A stretch of DNA of 64,000 nt from Lumnitzera littorea. Lineage: Eukaryota > Streptophyta > Magnoliopsida > Myrtales > Combretaceae. The DNA lies in assembly GCA_024138015.1 (NCBI GenBank), contig JAMXBB010000010.1, positions 80,434,038 through 80,498,037 on the forward strand, given 5' to 3'. A program made the translations under genes and the position numbers. Positions within the stretch are counted from its first letter, which is position 1. Every line of letters starts with the position of its first letter. The notes under the pieces are model-generated. The model searched no databases, had not been told where the DNA came from, and saw only the letters and a list, made by a program, of their open reading frames with translations. Positions 59,501 to 64,000 of the stretch are shown here, piece by piece.

Positions 59501-61347
59501 GTTAAAAAGCCTATGTACTCAACAAAGCACGAAATGAACATAAACTTGAACAGAAAGCTCAAAAATGTGTTTTCATTGGTTATTCTCCACAAAAGGGGTA
59601 TAAGGTTTTTTATCCTCTTAGTAAGAGTTTATGTTACAGCTGACATTGTGTTTCTTGAGAATCAAGTCTACTACAACACAATGTTCAGGGAGAGTCTGAG
59701 GTGTATAACCAACAAGAAAAGTTTCTTTTGATTCCTGGTTCCCTGGTAGTTTCACAATACCTCTTGTCATGTGTCAAATACACCAGAGATTGCCTGTCAG
59801 TCTTCATCAACACATCTAATATTATGAGTTCATCTTACTGAAATAGCCCTTTGTCAACTTGTGTCACAACCTTCTAGTCTCTTTATGTTAAGAGTCTTTC
59901 CCATCTTGTTCCATCCAGATCTATGTAGTGTTCCAGATCAGCCAAAACTTAAGGTAAATACTCAACATCCAAGAATTCCTGATCAGTCTCCTCTTTCAAA
60001 GTTATTGGTCCAACCAGTAGATGAAGATGAGTGTCAAGTTAAAACCAAGAAAAATGATGACCTTCCAAGGACGAAGGGGATGTGTGAAATATCCAATATC
60101 AAATTTCTTGACCTACTCCAGATTATCCCCAGAATATATGGCATGTGTTGCACGGGTAGACGAGGAGGGTATTTCTAGGAACATACAAGAAATTTGTCTA
60201 GGGTGATTAATGGCAAAATTGTTGGTGATAACAGCTTTGCTTTTGATCAGCCTCCATTCTTCTTCACAGAACTGTTGTGAAATTAGGGTTCATGGAAATC
60301 TGGGTTTGAGGTTTTAGAGAGAATTTTCCTATTTCTTGACAATAAGAAATAGAAAATGACTTGAGATAAGGACCCCTTGCTTTCCTCTTGTTATCGATGA
60401 AACAGGTACTAATACAAGCTTATTTTAACTTGGTAAATGAAAGGCCAGCCCAAAATTAAAACAGCAACATACTTAAAAAACCAGCCCATCCATATTCCCC
60501 TCATTTCATATCCCCAGTGAGTGAGTCTACAGCGTTCAAGTCTTCATCTCTTTATGTGGAATTGGCTGTATGGATCATTTCTCACCGTTGTGCTCTATCA
60601 TGAACCACATTCCTCTCGAATGTGTAAGCATGCCATATCACAAAGTAAGCAAGAATAATGCATGCAAATTCCTTGTTTGCCACTAATGCCACTTCTTTGA
60701 ACTTTAGAGCAATTCTAAATGATATCAAATCCAGATTCCTTTCTTCATGTTTGTATTTGAATGATCTTTCTTGCCGTTCACTGTGATGCTCGATGTATGT
60801 TTAATAATTAACGTTCTAAGCTATTCTTTTTTCTTTGGGGTGATTCAATGTTATTCTTGTTAACTCAACTGCTTTTGACTTTTTAAGGGCCCTTTCATCA
60901 ATGGAAAGGAGATATCTGCGGCAGACTTGTCACTGGGACCAAAGTTATATCACATGGAGATTGCTTTGGGTCATTATAAGAATTGGGCTGTGCCGGACAC
61001 TCTACCATGTGTTAAGTCTTACATGCAGGTGTGGCCAAACAGCCTAAACTAGAGAGAATTCCAAATACTGCATTCAAATTGCATCACCATTCTTGCTCAC
61101 TAATCCTTCTAATTAAGCTTGTTACCTGCCTATAGATTACATAACTATCTGTTGCATTTGGATTTAATGGAAATATATATTATTTGAAGTAGCAGCATTT
61201 TTTCCCATGAGCAGGTTAGCTCTCTGCATTCCATGTTTCTGATAGACTCTTATTATACAGAATATCTTCTCGAGAGATTCATTTGTCAAAACGCAAGCAC
61301 TTAAGGAGGATGTCATAGAAGGTTGGCGGCCAAAGGTGATGGGTTAA
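49599..61347 (+). CDS. DHAR: dehydroascorbate reductase, plastid-type, six exons
   Basis: Glutathione-dependent reduction of dehydroascorbate to ascorbate; a GST-superfamily enzyme of the ascorbate-glutathione cycle. Exons: 49599-49818, 51500-51590, 51708-51851, 52290-52407, 60888-61028, 61261-61347. All introns are GT-AG and the phases join without a break to give 266 residues. Residues 1 to ~50 are Ser/Thr/Arg-rich with few acids, like a chloroplast transit peptide. The N-terminal thioredoxin fold has CPFC at 74-77 (catalytic Cys74), NPEGKVPVVKFD at 109-120 and DSD at 126-128. The helical domain has NDYIKDNGPF at 185-194, LYHMEIALGHYKNW at 211-224 and EGWRPKVMG at the end. Length fits plastid DHAR; cytosolic forms are ~50 residues shorter. 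Met45 and Met50 could give shorter forms. Intron 4 is ~8.5 kb and filled with transposons. No lesion is seen in the exons. Confidence 0.95.
50557..50596. repeat. CT dinucleotide microsatellite
   Basis: CTGTCTCTGT followed by an uninterrupted run of CT units inside DHAR intron 1. Confidence 0.9.
50625..50720 (+). repeat. 48-bp imperfect tandem duplication
   Basis: Units 50625-50672 and 50673-50720 both begin GGGTACCT and share TTATCATTTTCCTGTAATTA. They differ at a handful of bases. Confidence 0.85.
51591..51707 (+). other. DHAR intron 2 (117 bp) with TA microsatellite
   Basis: A GT-AG intron containing a TA run at 51649-51668, which forms nearly a fifth of it and lies about 40 bases before the acceptor. 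Confidence 0.9.
53450..54340 (-). mobile_element. LINE (L1-type) 3' ORF2 fragment, broken
   Basis: On the minus strand 54334-54092 encodes GCIGLPRVDTWNKAAQIKHL, then FLKGRSFWSAKVPAVCSRNW and KKILELR. This matches the sequence after the RT of plant L1-like elements (G-x-L-G-L-x-x-x-x-x-W-N-x-A ... G-x-S-x-W ... S-W-x-W-R-K-I-L-x-L-R). Further on, 53691-53497 encodes SCYFCKHGLEDQDHLFFQHPFS, the zinc-binding zf-RVT motif (C-x-x-C ... E-x-x-x-H-L-F-F-x-C). Here the final Cys is His. Stops and frameshifts lie between. RT and endonuclease parts are absent, so it is a 5'-truncated relic. Confidence 0.75.
54486..54765 (+). repeat. imperfect tandem duplication, period ~153 bp
   Basis: ATTCTCTACCTACATCTTCA at 54487 recurs at 54640. 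Downstream TTCTTGAGCCAAGATTCA and AAGTACCTAG also recur at the same spacing. The copies differ at roughly one base in ten, so it is not recent. Confidence 0.85.
54786..56779. other. intronic DNA with MITE-like segment
   Basis: No exon. 55110-55275 is rich in GGAATG/CATTCC words (for example TGGCTGGAATGGAATGGCCA) and may be a MITE. GGTGAC and GTCACC form a short inverted repeat around 54894-54911. The rest is AT-rich. Confidence 0.45.
57161..57178. repeat. C18 homopolymer
   Basis: Uninterrupted run of 18 C within the intronic copia 5' LTR; absent from the truncated 3' LTR. Confidence 0.9.
57990..58735. mobile_element. TIR element nested in the intronic copia, ~0.74 kb
   Basis: Left end GTTGTTAGAGGTGAAAAGCG and right end, reverse complemented, GTTGTCAAAAGTGAGTGCTT form inverted repeats. 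Direct repeats CATTGGAATAAG (57978-57989) and CATTAGAATAAG (58736-58747) flank it, 11 of 12 identical, and the copia sequence resumes on the far side. Both arms are crowded with AAGCGC/GCGCTT words (58020-58085 and 58585-58700), while the middle is AT-rich. The 58429-58692 and 58733-58536 frames are by-products. Confidence 0.65.
60451..60887 (+). other. end of DHAR intron 4
   Basis: Non-coding sequence between the truncated copia 3' LTR and exon 5. A pyrimidine-rich stretch (TTCTTTTTTCTTTGGGG near 60824-60840) and TTGACTTTTTAAG precede the acceptor. Confidence 0.6.
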
Positions 61348-61419
61348 TTACCTTCTGGTGTTTATCAAAATGCTCCCTGCCTGCTACTGAAAACGTAATA
61401 CCAGCAAAGGGAGGAAAGG

Positions 61420-61425
61420 AATAAA
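61420..61425 (+). terminator. candidate poly(A) signal of the DHAR gene
   Basis: AATAAA lies 73 bases after the DHAR stop codon, within the expected 3' UTR (61348 to about 61600). Confidence 0.5.
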
Positions 61426-61600
61426 TGATGCATGACTTGTCATGCATTTTCCTTTTAGATTAAGGCCAATTTTGTGAAGATTTCCAAGTAATTTTGTATA
61501 TTTTAGTACATGCGATGACTTGTAGCTTTGTATACAATTTCCACCGGATACAATTGAAAAGTAGAAAGTATACGAGTAATCAATTAAGATGAAAAAGTTT

Positions 61601-62760
61601 TGCACATTATTAGAAAGCTTCCATTCAGTACTTATTCTATATTATCAAGTTGAACTCAAGCAGACATATATTGCGAGTAGATTTTGTCCATTTGGACACT
61701 TGGTTCCGATTATTGATTGTAGGTAACGATATTATTAGTCCTAGGACGACGGCATATCAAAGTGTATATATTACATTACTTTCATCCTGAAAGGTTGATT
61801 TTGAAGTGAAAAGGATCGAGATATATGTATTCCAGACAGTATTCAGATATTGTGAAGCTCATACGAAATCAAGAAAGAAGCCAAAAAGGGGGCGGAGAGT
61901 CGGAGAAGAAACTTATCCATAAGCATGCAAAATATCAAGTCCCATTGGCTCATTAAAAGGGTGGACTGCGTAGTCAACATCTTACATAATGGATCACCTA
62001 AATTATCATTGCACGGACAAGAGAATTTTTGCCACTGCCAATGTATCATTAATGTAAATGGGGGCATCCTGGACCTAGAATGTAATCACAACAGTTTAGG
62101 AAAAGCCAAATTTCTATTAAGTGACAAAAGTACCATATTATTTATGTCCTCATTTTCAGTGTACTAAATAATCTCGTGATTAAAGTTTAAAATACTTTGA
62201 TATAACTAATATAAAGTTTTAATGGTACTTTTTATGTCCTGATTTTTAGTGTACTAAATAATCTATCGTGATTAAAGTTTAAAATACTTTGATATAACTC
62301 ATATAAAGTTTTAAATTCAAATCGATTCATATGTGTACGGATAGTAAGCCATATTATGGCAGCAGCCCTTCATTTAGAGAAAAAAAAAAAGAAAAAATTA
62401 AAAAGTACCAAAATTTTATTCTGCCCGAGTTTTATTTAAAGATCAAAATGCATATAAAGCCGTGAAATGTTTAGTTGACTGCTGTAATTATGGCATCAGA
62501 AATGAAGGTGTCAAGATTTCTCTTTAACTAATAGCAAATAAAAAGAAAAAATCAAGGATCAAGTTGGTTGGCATTACTAATTTTATTCAATTATAATTAA
62601 AAGGGGCAGGAAAAATTGCCACAATAAAAAGAAAACATTTTAAGTTTTTTTTATATACACGATAGACTTTAGGGTTAAAAAAGAAAGGTAAATGTCTAAT
62701 AATGAAAGATAAAAAACAATTCTCTTAGGAAAAAAAATTAAAATTTTATTCTTTTTTTTC
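61601..62760. other. intergenic DNA downstream of DHAR
   Basis: No gene recognised. A near-identical ~60-base segment occurs twice: 62162-62222 and 62252-62312 (GTACTAAATAATCT...GATTAAAGTTTAAAATACTT, then ATATAACTxATATAAAGTTTTAA). It is a ~90-bp imperfect tandem repeat. Confidence 0.55.
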
Positions 62761-64000
62761 TTAAAAAAAAAAAAAATTCACGACTGTCGTGATACTAGCT
62801 GACGTGGGAAAGCTCATCCACAGTGTCCGGTCCAGAGAGAGAGAGAGAGAGAGATGTCCTAGGAAGTCCTTGTTGTCTGGTTTATTTGCCGTTAGCTTAA
62901 CATGTGGTTCCATTTCACTTCGTGTACTCTCAAAGCACAGAAACAGAAACACCCTTCCTTTCTCTTGTTTTTAATTGCTTTTTCGTTGTCAAGTTTATTT
63001 CTCTCCAGTCTCTTCTGGGGTTTGTCTACACTACACCCTCTCTTTCTTTATTCATCTTTGATTTTGCTTGATCAGTTTATATGCAGTAGATCACCTGGTT
63101 ACTGGTTGTATTGGCTGACTTGATCCTAATCAAACTCTGTCTTTTTCAGTAGCCTTTTGAATTTTGATCATAATCTGCGTGCAAAATGGAGAGAAATGGA
63201 GGGTGGAGAATGGGGAATTTAGGGTGCGTTTGTTTTGTGGAAAAGGCACTCCTGGCTTATTTTCAATATTCATTATAATCAAAGCTCAAGAATGATCAAA
63301 TGTTACTGTAGTAATCTCTTGTCGCTTCGGTGTCTTTTAGCTATAGGTGTTGGTAGGAGACTTCGATAATGGCTGAACTTTGGTGGTGGTGTTTAATCAC
63401 CACCACTAACTATAGTCCCTCTTTCACAAACCCACTCAGCTGCTAAAAACTACTGGTTTCACGTTCTCTTAAATCTTACTATGATAATATTTAACAATAG
63501 TAAAGTTTTTGTTATCAAGAAAAGTGAAGAAAACATTTTCCTAAAGAGTGTATTTAGTTTTGCGATTAACTATTTTCCCATGATTTTTTAATCATACTAT
63601 CTACAATGGTCTAAAGTTGTCGTAAACGTTGCACTTGGTGGTGAGATCTACTAGTGGGTAATGACAGCTAGTTGTGGCAATCAATGTCTATATTCGATGT
63701 GACTATGTATAAAGAAGTTGATTATTTTGCTGTATGGTGGACTATCTTTGTTTCATTTGCTTGTCTGCCGTGAATTTTGATCAGAATTGATTGTTTTGGC
63801 AATTTTCATACTCATGGAAGAATTATATTATGGAGAGTATCCATGTTAAGAACACGTTAACAACGCTATATATTAAATCTGTCCTGGTGAGCCAACTGTT
63901 TCAACTAGTTCTTTGCTGCATGAATTTATCTGCTCTGCCCAAAGGGCAGATTGCACTAGTGTTTTCTGACTTCTCTTTGCGCTTTTCTCAAATGTTTTCA
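62761..64000 (+). other. possible promoter/leader of a gene beyond the window
   Basis: After A/T tracts, an AG microsatellite (62834-62853) and pyrimidine-rich sequence (62950-63060) resemble a plant 5' leader. A short ATG frame at 63186 closes after about 29 codons and cannot be a gene by itself. GGGTGCGTTTGTTTTG near 63221 is typical of a TIR-element end. Nothing firm can be said. Confidence 0.2.

Larger units (their letters stand above)
56780..60450 (+). mobile_element. decayed copia retrotransposon in DHAR intron 4
   Basis: 5' LTR about 56780-57323. The 56780-56995 part matches 60204-60448 (GATTAATRGCAAAATTGT, GGGTTTGAGG, GACAATARGAAA, ACAAGCTTAT), which is the start of a truncated 3' LTR. 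The PBS core TATCAGAGC lies at 57325-57333. Internal pieces: VYLNDQKLNDSLFVLELQYN / LLSMRKLVQ (57781-57870, pre-integrase), a CQSC-x-x-LAKKC-like zinc motif near 58913-58950, integrase core LIHSNIWEPS and YKWFTIFIDDH (about 58987-59070), and KCVFIGYSPxxKGYK-like sequence near 59560-59610. Near 60070-60200 comes YPISNFLTYSRLSPEY / EGISRNIQE. RT and RNase H are missing: the sequence passes straight to the 3' LTR. Confidence 0.75.
52408..60887 (+). other. DHAR intron 4, expanded to ~8.5 kb
   Basis: Starts GTGAGT after codon 191 and ends TTTTTAAG before GGCCCT. It contains a C-rich tract (52944-52971), a LINE fragment (53450-54340, minus), a 153-bp duplication (about 54486-54765), MITE-like DNA near 55110-55275, a copia element (56780-60450, plus) and a TIR element nested in it (57990-58735). 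Typical DHAR genes have short introns, so most of the length comes from these insertions. Confidence 0.85.

Overview
This is a nuclear plant (eudicot) segment: AT-rich, full of decayed LTR retrotransposons, LINE and MITE remnants, and carrying only two genes that I recognise and that look intact. Species cannot be fixed from the sequence alone.

Layout. (1) 1-11.9 kb: AT-rich intergenic DNA with simple repeats, a tRNA-related SINE-like site, a few short coding-like relics of unknown identity and possible MITEs. (2) 12.26-14.13 kb, minus strand: an intronless GC-rich DELLA gene (GAI/RGA type GRAS repressor of gibberellin signalling). (3) 15.7-25.3 kb: a decayed Ty1-copia element, plus strand, abutting a deleted relative that shares its LTR. 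The copia element is split by two solo LTRs of a long-LTR gypsy lineage, each flanked by a perfect 5-bp target duplication. (4) 28.3-39.6 kb: a decayed Ty3-gypsy element of the chromodomain (Tekay/Del-like) type. It has a ~3.3 kb 5' LTR, a coding-like leader region ahead of gag, gag, protease, RT, RNase H, integrase, a chromodomain and a truncated 3' LTR. A MITE with a trinucleotide-rich interior sits in its protease region. (5) 40.4-41.4 kb: a second copy of that MITE family in opposite orientation. (6) 42-49 kb: hAT-like MITEs and other TIR-like elements. (7) 49.6-61.35 kb, plus strand: a six-exon dehydroascorbate reductase gene with a predicted plastid transit peptide. Its fourth intron is ~8.5 kb and holds a LINE fragment, a copia element and a TIR element. 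(8) 61.4-64 kb: flanking DNA, possibly including the leader of a further gene outside the window.

The two genes are functionally independent: one is a growth-hormone transcriptional regulator, the other an ascorbate-recycling enzyme. Exon boundaries, LTR ends, target duplications and domain assignments come from reading the sequence by eye. No alignment or database search was run. Family names rest on recognisable motifs.
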